DNA of 64,000 nucleotides from Medicago truncatula. Taxonomy: Eukaryota; Streptophyta; Magnoliopsida; Fabales; Fabaceae. Positions 31,133 through 40,549 of this stretch are shown in pieces (the stretch's first letter is position 1; every line of letters starts with the position of its first letter). A program made the translations under genes and the position numbers. Below the pieces are notes generated by a model. That model was not told the DNA's origin. It was given only the letters and a program-made list of their open reading frames with translations, and made no database searches. The DNA lies in NCBI RefSeq assembly GCF_003473485.1, contig NC_053049.1, positions 30,773,292 to 30,837,291 on the forward strand, read 5' to 3'.

Positions 31133-33942
31133 TGAGAATTTCTCATGGTGCATTGGTTATGGCTAAGGGGTTTGAAATACAAGGTCTATATATTTTAGAA
31201 GGTTCTACCGTAATAGCAAATGCATCGGTTGCTAGTGTTGACACTCAGAACATAACTAAACTTTGGCATTTGAGGTTAGGTCATGTCAGTGAGAGGGGTT
31301 TGGTGGAGCTAGCTAAACAAGGTTTGCTAGGGAATGAAAAATTGAACAAGCTAGATTTCTGTGATAACTGCACATTAGGAAAACAACACAAGGTGAAGTT
31401 TGGAGTGGGGGTGCATAAATCTAGTAGGCCTTTTGAGTATGTTCATTCGGATCTTTGGGGTCCAACATCGACGAAGACTCATGGGGGAGGTTCATATTTC
31501 ATGTCTATCATTGATGATTATTCTAGAAGAGTATGGGTTTACATTCTGAAGAAGAAAAGTGATGCTTTTGAAAAATTCAAGGAATGGGATACACTTGTAG
31601 AAAATCAGATTGGTACCAAACTGAAAGTGTTGAGAACTGACAATGGCTTGGAGTTTGTTTCAGAACAGTTTAATGAGTTTTGCAGGAAGAAAGGTATAAA
31701 GAGGCATAGAACCGTGGCATACACACCTCAACAGAATGGTCTTGCTGAAAGAATGAACAGGACTCTGTTGGAGCGCGTGAGGTGTATGCTGTTAGAAGCT
31801 GGATTGTCCAAGAGTTTCTGGGGAGAGGCTGTTAGTACTGCAGCATATTTGATTAACAGATGTCCATCAACAGGGATAGATCTCAAGACACCTATGGAGG
31901 TTTGGAGTGGAAGACCGGCAGACTACTCTAACTTGAAAGTCTTCGGAGCTTTAGCGTTTGCCCATGTCAGGCAAGACAAACTTGATGCTAGAGCTGTGAA
32001 GTGTATTTTCATGGGTTATCCTAAAGGTGTGAAAGGTTATAGACTGTGGAAGATGGAACCTGGAGAATCAAAATTTATTATAAGCAGGGATGTTACTTTT
32101 AATGAGACCCGCATGGGGATGAAGTGCAAAGACCTGGATACAAGCTCAGAAACGGGGACAGAGAAACTTCAGTTTGAGGTGGAGCCTATCACTGATGAAA
32201 GGGAAGAGGAGGATCAGACTCCAGTACCTGATGAGGGTGAAGGCCAAGAGATAGTGAATCCTGACTATCAGCTAGCAAGAGATAGGGAGAGGAGACACAT
32301 TAATCCACCTAAGAGATACGGTTATGCTGACCTTATTTATTATGCTTTGAATGTGGCTGAAGAATTGCAAGACTCGGAACCAAAGAACTTCAGGGAGGCA
32401 TTAGAAAGCAATGAAAACAAGGACTGGCTGAAGGCAATGAATGAGGAAATGCTTTCATTGGAGAAGAACCAGACTTGGAGACTTGTTTCATTACCTGAGA
32501 ATCAAAGGGTAGTGGGAAGCAAGTGGGTGTTCAAGAAGAAAGAAGGTATACCAGGGGTCGAAGCACCAAGGTATAAGGCAAGACTTGTAGCGAAGGGTTT
32601 TACTCAGGTGGAAGGGATTGATTACAATGAAATCTTTTCACCGGTAGTAAAACATTGTTCTATAAGGGTACTTATGGCGATTGTTAACATGTATAATCTT
32701 GAGTTAGAACAAATGGATGTGAAGACCGCATTTCTACATGGAGAGTTGGAAGAAACTATCTATATGCAACAACTAGAAGGTTTTGTAGAAGACAATACAA
32801 AAGTGTGTTTGTTGAAGAAATCTTTGTATGGGTTGAAGCAAAGTCCAAGGCAGTGGTATCGTCGGTTTGATGAGTTCCTAGTAAAGGCTGGTTTTGTGAG
32901 AAGCAACTATGATAGTTGTGTTTACATGATGAGAAGGAATGAGAAAGTCATTCTCTATCTTCTCCTTTATGTAGATGATATTCTTATGGCAAGTTCTGAC
33001 ATGCAAGAGATTCAGAAGCTTAAGGAAAAATTGAATGATGAATTTGAGATGAAGGATCTTGGTAATGCAAAGAAGATACTTGGTATGGATATCATAAGGG
33101 ACCAGAACAAAGGTGAGTTGTTCTTATCTCAGCAGGGGTACTTGAGGAAAGTGGTGGAGCGGTTCAGAATGAAAGATTCTAAAGTCGTTAGCACTCCTCT
33201 TGGTCACCACACTAAGCTATCTATAAAGCAGTGTCCTAAATCCGATGAAGAGAAAAGCAAGATGGAGGGTACTCCCTATGCAAGTGGGGTTGGAAGCATC
33301 ATGTATGGTATGGTTTGTAGTAGACCGGACTTATCCTACGCAATCAGTGTGATAAGTCGGTTTATGGCAAATCCGGGTCAAATGCACTGGCAAGCTTTGA
33401 AGTGGGTTCTGAGATATTTGAATGGATCTTTGAGAGGTGGTCTAAGGTATACAAGGTCACAACCAGGTAGGGATGCTTTGGAGGGATATGTAGATGCGGA
33501 CTATGCAGGTAACGTAGACACTAGAAAATCTTTGTCAGATTTTGTGTTTACATTGTTCGGTACAGCGGTAACTTGGAAGGCAAATCAACAATCAGTTGTA
33601 GCTCTTTCAACAACTCAAGCAGAGTACATAGCCCTTGTTGAAGGGGTCAAGGAAGCCATATGGTTGAAAGGTATGATTGGAGAAATGGGGATTAGTCAAG
33701 GATGTGTGAAGATACATTGTGATAGCCAAAGTGCCATTCATTTGGCAAATCATCAGGTGTATCATGAGAGGACAAAGCACATTGACATTCGTTTGCACTT
33801 CGTCAGAGACATGATTGAGACTAAGGAGATCATGGTAGAGAAAGTGGCATCGGAAGACAATCCAGCAGACATGTTCACCAAATCATTACCAAGATCAAGA
33901 TTCAAGCATTGCTTGGACTTGATAAACTTCATTGAAGCATAG
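31132..33942 (+). CDS. Copia Pol: integrase, reverse transcriptase, RNase H
   Basis: About 936 residues from the ATG at 31132, which overlaps the gag stop (TGATG). Numbering from one codon earlier: the integrase zinc-binding His47, His52, Cys78, Cys81 are present; the catalytic triad is Asp108, Asp171, Glu207 with the canonical 35-residue final spacing. RT carries YVDD at 614-617. RNase H has the DADYAG and DSQSAI blocks. All catalytic motifs are intact. Only the frame relation to gag is lost: codons upstream of the ATG still read as pol for at least six residues (RIERGV), so the break is a small indel near 31111. Translation would need frameshifting or re-initiation. Confidence 0.93.
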   Translation: MRISHGALVMAKGFEIQGLYILEGSTVIANASVASVDTQNITKLWHLRLGHVSERGLVELAKQGLLGNEKLNKLDFCDNCTLGKQHKVKFGVGVHKSSRPFEYVHSDLWGPTSTKTHGGGSYFMSIIDDYSRRVWVYILKKKSDAFEKFKEWDTLVENQIGTKLKVLRTDNGLEFVSEQFNEFCRKKGIKRHRTVAYTPQQNGLAERMNRTLLERVRCMLLEAGLSKSFWGEAVSTAAYLINRCPSTGIDLKTPMEVWSGRPADYSNLKVFGALAFAHVRQDKLDARAVKCIFMGYPKGVKGYRLWKMEPGESKFIISRDVTFNETRMGMKCKDLDTSSETGTEKLQFEVEPITDEREEEDQTPVPDEGEGQEIVNPDYQLARDRERRHINPPKRYGYADLIYYALNVAEELQDSEPKNFREALESNENKDWLKAMNEEMLSLEKNQTWRLVSLPENQRVVGSKWVFKKKEGIPGVEAPRYKARLVAKGFTQVEGIDYNEIFSPVVKHCSIRVLMAIVNMYNLELEQMDVKTAFLHGELEETIYMQQLEGFVEDNTKVCLLKKSLYGLKQSPRQWYRRFDEFLVKAGFVRSNYDSCVYMMRRNEKVILYLLLYVDDILMASSDMQEIQKLKEKLNDEFEMKDLGNAKKILGMDIIRDQNKGELFLSQQGYLRKVVERFRMKDSKVVSTPLGHHTKLSIKQCPKSDEEKSKMEGTPYASGVGSIMYGMVCSRPDLSYAISVISRFMANPGQMHWQALKWVLRYLNGSLRGGLRYTRSQPGRDALEGYVDADYAGNVDTRKSLSDFVFTLFGTAVTWKANQQSVVALSTTQAEYIALVEGVKEAIWLKGMIGEMGISQGCVKIHCDSQSAIHLANHQVYHERTKHIDIRLHFVRDMIETKEIMVEKVASEDNPADMFTKSLPRSRFKHCLDLINFIEA

Positions 33943-34020
33943 ATGAAGGATTGGAGAGAGCAGCAAGGTGATTGATGGTTAAACTGGCATCATCGCTGAT
34001 TTGAAGTCAAGGTGGAGAAT

Positions 34021-34699
34021 TGTGAGAGTTAACTTAAAATCAGAAATCTGGAGCATCGTGCCACGATGGAGAAGCATCGCGCCACGATGGCTGAAGCAAG
34101 ATTCCTGGGAAGACACTGGATTTTTCGTGCCACGATGAAGCCTCATCGCGCCACGATGGTCGCGCTGAAGATAAAAATAAAACGTATTTTCAGTTAGATT
34201 TGTTTCAGTTTTATAAGGGTTTACTTTCCACTATAAATACAGCCTTGTATCAGATGATAAAAGTGTGTAGAAAAACAAGGTTTAGACCAATAAACAAACT
34301 AGGGTTTATAAAGAATCTCTCTTGGTAACAACTCTAGGGTTGGGATTGTTTTGATTCACCTTGAACAAAACACTATTAGGATTGAGTCTCTTGGTCACGA
34401 GAAGAGGCTGGGACTTGGGTAGAATTAGGTTTGAAGACTGATTCTTGAAACTCATTATCTCTTTGTAAAGAAACTCATTCATTATAGTGGAACGGAGAGC
34501 TGCTCTCTCCTCCAGACTAGGTCATCATTAGACCGAACTGGGTAAACAAATATCTTGTGTTCTTTCTCTCTCTCTCTCCTTTAACTCTTGCTGTTTTTGT
34601 TTGGATTATTTGCTACCCGCTTGATTTGATTACTTGGTATTAATTTGCTCCACGCATCAAGTTTTTATTGGTGTGGTTTTTCTCAACGAATTCACAACA
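34021..34699 (+). repeat. 3' LTR of copia element
   Basis: 679 bp, preceded by a purine-rich tract (AAGGTGGAGAAT). It differs from the 5' LTR at five positions, all with T or A here where the 5' copy has C or G. The TATA box is at 34232-34239. Confidence 0.97.
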
Positions 34700-34704
34700 T
34701 TGAC

Positions 34705-35278
34705 CATAACATCATAAATGTAAAAATGTATAAAGTCGTTAATAAAGTCATGGACTATAAAATAGACATCCTTAGGGAATACCAAATTCGATTCCCAAGG
34801 GAATAACGCTTGACCAGTGCGCATGTCTCTACGTATGAGCTGAATTAGTCGCTCATCATTAAATGACAAGCACCAATAAAATTCACACACACACACACCT
34901 ATCATATTTCAAGTAAAGATATCCAACCTAACAAAATCGATATTATCGGTTAAAAAATACTTACAAACAAAATTAACCAAATGAAATTTAATACTTTTAT
35001 TTTTGACAAAAAAATTAAAACTTATATTTTCAAATCAACACTTTCCCCTTGTACCTATGTTAGAATGGCGACATGACCAAGACAAATATATTAGAATGAC
35101 GCCAATTGTACAAGCATTACACTATTTGATTAACAAGCTACTAATACTATTCCTACAATGCAACACAAGATACATAGCTGTTTTTTGTTTTTTTTAAAAG
35201 CCGGAATTTCATTGTTTTAATCATCCCTTCCTTAATAATCCAACACACCCTCTAATATGTTCATTGTAAATCATCTGG
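34705..35278. other. Intergenic sequence, possible SINE-like fragment
   Basis: A 60-bp stretch near 34785-34845 (ATTCGATTCCC, then CAGTGCGCATGTCTCTACG) matches one near 21060-21115. No gene is seen. Confidence 0.4.
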
Positions 35279-35455
35279 CTTCAAATTAACATGATTTGAA
35301 TATGAAGTTTCTTTAGCTGGCCTTGGCCTGCCTTTGTTTTTTCAACTTTTTTTTTCTTAGGTATTTCTTCCCTATATATATTTTCACCTTTTGGTTATAT
35401 ATCTCATAACATATTAGCATTAATTCTTCGTACCAAAATTTTCTAATTTACAACC

Positions 35456-36256
35456 ATGGCCATCAATACCTCAAGGACTCAAATCCTTTTCATTACCATC
35501 ATTTCCTTCCTTATTTTAGCTCAAAATGTAAACTCAGCTGCATTCACAGTCTCAAATTTTGACCCATACAAAACAAACATTGAACTCGAAGGCAACGCCT
35601 TCATTTCAGACGGGTCTATCCATCTCACAAATGTCATCCCAAACAGCGCTGGTAGAGCCTCTTGGGGTGGACCAGTGCGTCTTTGGGACGCAGATACCGG
35701 TAACCTCGCCGGTTTCACTTCAGTCTTTTCTTTCGAAGTTGCACCTGCCGGCCCCGGACTCATTGGAGATGGAATTACCTTCTTCATTGCACCATTCAAT
35801 TCTCACATCCCGAAAAATTCGAGTGGTGGATTCCTTGGACTATTCAACGCGGAAACTGCTTTGAATACGTACCAAAATCGAATTGTTGCCGTTGAATTTG
35901 ATTCCTTTGGTGGAAATAGTGGTGGAAATCCTTGGGATCCCGCGTATCCCCATGTTGGCATTGATGTGAACTCTATTGCTTCGGTAACAACAGCGCCATG
36001 GAAAACCGGAAGTATTTTGACTGGTTTCAATGCAATTGCTTTTGTGAACTATGAACCCGTGGAAAAAAATTTAAGTGTTGTGGTAAGATACCCTGGAGGA
36101 AATTTTGTGAATGGAACTTCAAACAGTGTCTCCTTTATTATTGATTTAAGGACTGTGTTACCTGAATGGGTTAGAATTGGGTTTTCTGGTGCAACTGGAC
36201 AATTGGTTGAATTGCACAAGATTCTTTCTTGGACTTTTAAGTCAAGCTTCCAGTGA
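35456..36256 (+). CDS. Secreted legume lectin, left member of duplicated pair
   Basis: A 266-residue lectin; signal peptide 1 to about 28 (cleavage near NSA|AF). It keeps GDG Asp105, SGG 124-125, Glu147, Asp149, WDP Asp161, His166. Compared with its twin at 38677 it has four extra residues in the metal loop (FGGNSGGNPW versus FGGNPW), from a 12-bp near-duplication. That could shift the asparagine that contacts sugar and metal. It is intronless. The TATA box lies about 80 bp before the ATG. Confidence 0.93.
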   Translation: MAINTSRTQILFITIISFLILAQNVNSAAFTVSNFDPYKTNIELEGNAFISDGSIHLTNVIPNSAGRASWGGPVRLWDADTGNLAGFTSVFSFEVAPAGPGLIGDGITFFIAPFNSHIPKNSSGGFLGLFNAETALNTYQNRIVAVEFDSFGGNSGGNPWDPAYPHVGIDVNSIASVTTAPWKTGSILTGFNAIAFVNYEPVEKNLSVVVRYPGGNFVNGTSNSVSFIIDLRTVLPEWVRIGFSGATGQLVELHKILSWTFKSSFQ

Positions 36257-36871
36257 TGTGGTTACAAGCTCACAAGATAATGTGTTTTAATTTTCAGAAT
36301 AATGTTGGTGATTTGATTTGTTTGCACTGAACTATATAATGCTTATTATTATTATTATGATACCGTGTGATGCAAGGTATATTCATAAAAAATATATATT
36401 ATCAATTACAATATTTTTATTGAATAAATCAGGACTGAGAACTTTATAACCTCTCCCTCAATTCCTAGTGCAAAGCTTCCTAATTAATTTTACGGATGAG
36501 CGATGCTAAACAAAGCGAATTTTTTTATCGCGGAAACTTCACGAGTGTGTTAATTTTTAATTGCAACAGCCTTAACCTTTGACCTGGCCGGTAAACACGG
36601 TAGATTGGTATTAAATGGCTAATCACAAAATGCCACATAATGTCGTGAATGGTATTTTCGCTACACACAACATTTCCCTTTACGAATTCACAAGATTCAT
36701 CTCCAAAATATGCATGGATGCGACAAGGGACGGTCTAGGTTTCGTGGGGCTCAAGAAAAATCGTTAAAACAAAGAAATACCTAACATCACTTTAACTTAA
36801 ACTCGAGTCTCCCTATCATAAGAATAAAACACATTAAAACAACAATTCATCTTAATTTTATATAACACACA

Positions 36872-37090
36872 TTAGCTAACATCACTAGTAGGTTTTTCAA
36901 ATTTAAGAAGCCACTGTTCGTCAGGGTGAGTGGATGGGTGGGGAAAGGCAAGTCTATGAGGAAGCACGTAGATTCGAGGAGAGAAAGGCGCCCATGGTGA
37001 TGTAATCGGTGATGTTGAAGGTGAGGATGATGTGGAATTAGGCGGCGAGATTGTAGAATTTGTTGGGAATGATTGAGTCAAGACAACCAA
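36872..37090 (-). other. Conserved short open frame of unknown status
   Basis: A 72-codon minus-strand frame rich in Ser, Pro and Thr, kept open in the duplicate at 40100-40318. The two differ mainly near the C terminus. A second short frame upstream (37109-37306; duplicate 40337-40534) is also kept open. No domain is recognised. It may be a small gene, a gene fragment, or chance in young duplicates. Confidence 0.2.
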
Positions 37091-37700
37091 CCACGAAAGG
37101 AAGATGTGTTATTTGTCTGGTGTGGGTTCAAAGTTCCACGTTAAATGGAAAATTGGATGTTGGAAAACATATGAGAGGACCCACGCGCATAATGATTTGA
37201 GGTTTTTGAAAAAGATATGATATCCAACGTCACTTGTATGGTTACTCCTAGTCCAATGCATTGTTCCCCCGACTCCCCTCACGACCCAGCAATGGAAATC
37301 ACTCATTGCATCATAGCTTGAGGGTGCAAGTGACCATCAATTACTTGTGTTCATACATGTCCGTCCATAATAATAGAAAGGTTTTGACACTTTTGCAGGT
37401 ATGGAAATCATATTCTCATATAAGCATTATATCTTAGAATGGAAATCCTAACATAACGTAATAATGAATAAACCATCAATTTAGTCCTTACCTTCACTTT
37501 CACTCTATTTTAATCTCAAAACTATTTAAGTATAATTAGTCTTTAAATAGGAAACCTACCAATTAAGTCTCTGAAATATATGAAAATTCGTCAATAGTCT
37601 CTAAAATTTTAACATCAAGAACTATATAATGACGGATTTCATATAATTTAAGGAGTACTTATTATATTTATATAGCTAAGAGACTAAATTGGAGATCATA

Positions 37701-38016
37701 CACAACAAGAAAACATGATACTACTCGCAAACATTACTGATGGCCTAAATCCCTAGAAAATTCCAACATTTTTTTTGTTCTTTGTAGTGGCCAACCGGAA
37801 ATATGTATGGAAAACCAAATGTTTTTGCTTGTTCATAGCGGTTTTTTAGTAGCAATTTCGGCAGGTGTATTTAAAACTTGTTATTTTGCTTCGGTTTCAG
37901 CTGCCGGTAATTTTGCGGCAGTTCAAAACCGCCGTTAAATACTCAATGTTTTAAAAGTTTCAAATTTGGAAACATTAATCACTGGAAATGTGGGATTCTA
38001 GGTGCTTTTTGTAGTG
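37701..38016. mobile_element. Small CACTA-like element, left duplicate
   Basis: It begins CACAACAAGAAAACA and ends CTTTTTGTAGTG. The ends are near-complementary and of CACTA type. The internal phrase AAAACCGCCGTTAAA is shared with the copy at 42295-42591. Because both duplicates carry it, insertion preceded the duplication. It is non-coding. Confidence 0.5.
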
Positions 38017-38021
38017 TGATC

Positions 38022-38207
38022 ATTTACTTGACTTCCCTGTTGTAACACATTCTGGTGCTAAGTATCCCATTGTTCCTGCCAAAACAGTTGTATGATAACC
38101 AAGTTCATGATCTACTAGTCATGCAAGACCAAAATCACCAAGTTTGGCATTGAATTTGCATCTAACATTACATTGCTTGACTTAATATCTCTATGCACCA
38201 CACATTG
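38022..38207 (-). pseudogene. LecRK kinase fragment
   Basis: On the minus strand this encodes the catalytic-loop to activation-segment region of the LecRK at 43053-45101 (HRDIKSSNVMLDA; later LAGTMGYLAPECVTTG in another frame). A one-base deletion after the MLDA block and a TGA in place of the Arg codon after the LA of the DFGLAR region inactivate it. Nothing remains of the lectin domain, transmembrane helix or kinase ends. It is a decayed copy, not a gene. Confidence 0.9.
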
Positions 38208-38676
38208 GTACTGTATTTGGACTTATTCTAGTATAACATAGGTATCTACAAAGGTGTTTAGAAAACCTTATAAAAATAGTTTATAATATGTCTATTTGGA
38301 CAGACTCTATAGTCTAGAGTAACATAAGTACTTACAAAATGTTTAGGTAAATTTATAAAACTATTTTATGACAATTCAATGATTTACATTTTTGTTATAT
38401 AGGTTCTCCATAAGATGTGTTTATAGTCAACTTTTAGAGCGGGAAGAGTCTCATGATTTATGTTTTATGGTTTATCAATTAAAATCGTTCAAAATCGACT
38501 AGATTCTTCAAAATAACATGATTTGAATAGGAAGTTTCTTTAGCTGGCCATGGCCTGCCTTTGTTCAACTTTTTTTTTTAGGTATTTCTTCTCCTATAAA
38601 TATTTTCACATTTTGGTTATATATCTCATAATATATTGGCATTAATTCTAAGTGCCAAATTCACTAATTTAGAACC

Positions 38677-39465
38677 ATGGCAATCAATACTTCAAGGACT
38701 CAAATCCTTTTCATTACCATCATTTCCTTCCTTATTTTAGCTCAAAATGTAAACTCAGCTGCATTCACAGTCTCAAATTTTGACCCATACAAAACAAGCA
38801 TTGAACTCGAAGGCAACGCCTTCATTTCAAACGGGTCCATCCATCTCACAAATGTCGTCCCAAATAGCGCTGGTAGAGCCTCTTGGGGTGGACCAGTGCG
38901 TCTTTGGGACGCACATACCGGTGACCTTGCCGGCTTCACTTCCGTCTTTTCTTTTGTAGTTGCACCTACCGGCCCCGGACTCTTTGGAGATGGAATTACC
39001 TTCTTCATTGCACCATTCAACTCTCACATCCCGAAAAATTCGAGTGGTGGATTCCTTGGACTATTCAACGCGGAAACTGCTTTGAATACATACCAAAATC
39101 GAATCGTTGCCGTTGAATTTGATTCCTTTGGTGGAAATCCTTGGGATCCAGTGTATCCCCATGTTGGCATTGATGTGAACTCTATTGCTTCAGTAACAAC
39201 AGCTCCATGGAAAACCGGAAGTGTTGCGAATGGTTTCACCGCAATTGCTTTTGTGAATTACGAGCCTGTGGAGAAAAACTTAAGTGTTGTGGTAAGATAC
39301 CCTGGAGGCAATTTTGTGAATGGAACTTCTAGCAGTGTCTCATTTATCATTGATTTGAGGAGTGTGTTACCTGAATGGGTTAGAATTGGGTTTTCTGGTG
39401 CAACTGGACAATTAGTTGAATTGCACAAGATTCTTTCATGGACTTTTAAGTCAAGCTTCCAGTAA
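38677..39465 (+). CDS. Secreted legume lectin, right member of duplicated pair
   Basis: A 262-residue lectin nearly identical to the one at 35456. Signal peptide is 1 to about 28. Site residues: GDG Asp105, SGG 124-125, Glu147, Asp149, Asn154, WDP Asp157, His162, with the shorter, ordinary metal loop. It is intronless and all positions expected for binding are present. It is paired with the intact LecRK at 43053-45101 (opposite strand, 3' ends facing) in the right-hand duplication unit. Confidence 0.94.
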   Translation: MAINTSRTQILFITIISFLILAQNVNSAAFTVSNFDPYKTSIELEGNAFISNGSIHLTNVVPNSAGRASWGGPVRLWDAHTGDLAGFTSVFSFVVAPTGPGLFGDGITFFIAPFNSHIPKNSSGGFLGLFNAETALNTYQNRIVAVEFDSFGGNPWDPVYPHVGIDVNSIASVTTAPWKTGSVANGFTAIAFVNYEPVEKNLSVVVRYPGGNFVNGTSSSVSFIIDLRSVLPEWVRIGFSGATGQLVELHKILSWTFKSSFQ

Positions 39466-40099
39466 TGTGGTTGCAAGCTCACAAGATAATGTGTTTTAAT
39501 TTTCAGAATAATGTTGGTGATTTGATTTGTTTGCACTGAACTATATAATGCTTATTATTATTATGATACCGTGCAATGCAAGGTATTGAATAAAAAATAT
39601 ATAATATTCATAAAAAATATATATTATCAATTACAATATTTTTATTGAATAAATCAGGACTGAGAACTTTATAAACTCTCCCTCAATTCCTAGTGCAAAG
39701 CCTCCTAATTAATTTTACGGATGAGAACTGCTAAACAAAGCGAATTTTTTTATCGCGGAAACTTCACGAGTGTGTTAATTTTTAATTGCAACAGCCTTAA
39801 TCTTTAACCTGGCCGGAAAACACGGTAGATTGGTATTAAATGGCTAATCACAAAATGCCACATAATGTCGTGAATTGTATTTTCGCTACACACAACATTT
39901 CCCTTTACGGATTCACAAGATTCATCTCCAAAATATGGATGGATGCGACAAGGGACGGTCTAGGTTTCGTTGTGCTCAATAAAAATCGTTAAAACAAAGA
40001 AATACCTAACATCACTTTAACATAAATTGGAGTCTCCCTATCATAAGAATAAAACACATTAAAACAACAATTCATGTTTTTAATTTTATATAATACACA

Positions 40100-40318
40100 T
40101 TAGCTAACATCACTAGTAGGTTTTTCAAATTTAAGAACCCATGGTTGGTCAGGGTGAGTGGATGGGTGGGGAAAGGCAAGTCTATGAGGGAGCACGTAGA
40201 TTCGAGGAGAGAAAGGCGCCCATGGTGATGTAATCGGTGATGTTGAAGGTGAGGATGATGTGGAATTAGGCGGCGAGATTGTAGAATTTGTTGGGAATGA
40301 TTGAGTCAAGACAACCAA
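40100..40318 (-). other. Conserved short open frame, duplicate copy
   Basis: Duplicate of the 72-codon frame at 36872-37090. It differs at a few C-terminal residues and at a synonymous site elsewhere. Status is unknown. Confidence 0.2.
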
Positions 40319-40549
40319 CCACCAAAGGAAGATGTGTTATTTGTCTAGTGTGGGTTCAAAGTTCCACGTTAAATGGAAAATTGGATGTTGGGAAACATAT
40401 GAGAGGACCCACGCGCATATTGATTTGGGGTTTTTGAAAAAGATATGATATCCAACGTCACTTGTATGGTTACACTTAGTCCAATGCATTGTTCCCCTGA
40501 CTCCCCTCACGACCCAGCAATGGAAATCACTCATTGCATCATAGCTTGA

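Larger units (their letters stand above)
29298..34699 (+). mobile_element. Complete Ty1/copia LTR retrotransposon
   Basis: A 5402-bp element bounded by 679-bp LTRs that begin TGTGAGAG and end CACAACA. A 5-bp target duplication TTGAC is at 29293-29297 and 34700-34704. Gene order (gag, protease, integrase, RT, RNase H) is that of copia elements. The LTRs differ at only five sites, so insertion is recent: 5/679 is 0.0074, or roughly 0.3 million years if 1.3e-8 substitutions per site per year is assumed. The frame is broken between gag-protease and pol. A related gag relic is at 16.5 kb and a related LTR at 9.1 kb. Confidence 0.97.
35279..37321. repeat. Segmental duplication, lectin part, left copy
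   Basis: This matches 38506-40549 almost throughout, including promoter, lectin gene and about 1 kb of 3' sequence. Similarity starts at TTCAAATTAACATGATTTGAA and stops after CATAGCTTGA. A conserved palindrome-like motif GGCCTTGGCC (35319-35328) precedes a TATATATA box at 35373-35380. Confidence 0.9.
37331..38380. repeat. Segmental duplication, collapsed LecRK part
   Basis: Collinear with 41925-45475 but with two large internal losses. 37331-38020 matches 41925-42595; 38022-38207 matches 43497-43682 inside the kinase; 38208-38380 matches about 45309-45475 in the LecRK promoter. So about 0.9 kb and 1.6 kb are missing relative to the right copy. The second junction shares TTG, consistent with microhomology-mediated deletion. 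Confidence 0.85.
38506..40549. repeat. Segmental duplication, lectin part, right copy
   Basis: Partner of 35279-37321. The motif upstream reads GGCCATGGCC (38546-38555) instead of GGCCTTGGCC, and the TATA box is TATAAATA (38595-38602) instead of TATATATA. Confidence 0.9.

Noticed and set aside
34657-34905. 82-codon minus-strand frame
   Set aside because: It straddles the copia 3' LTR boundary, so it is created by the insertion.
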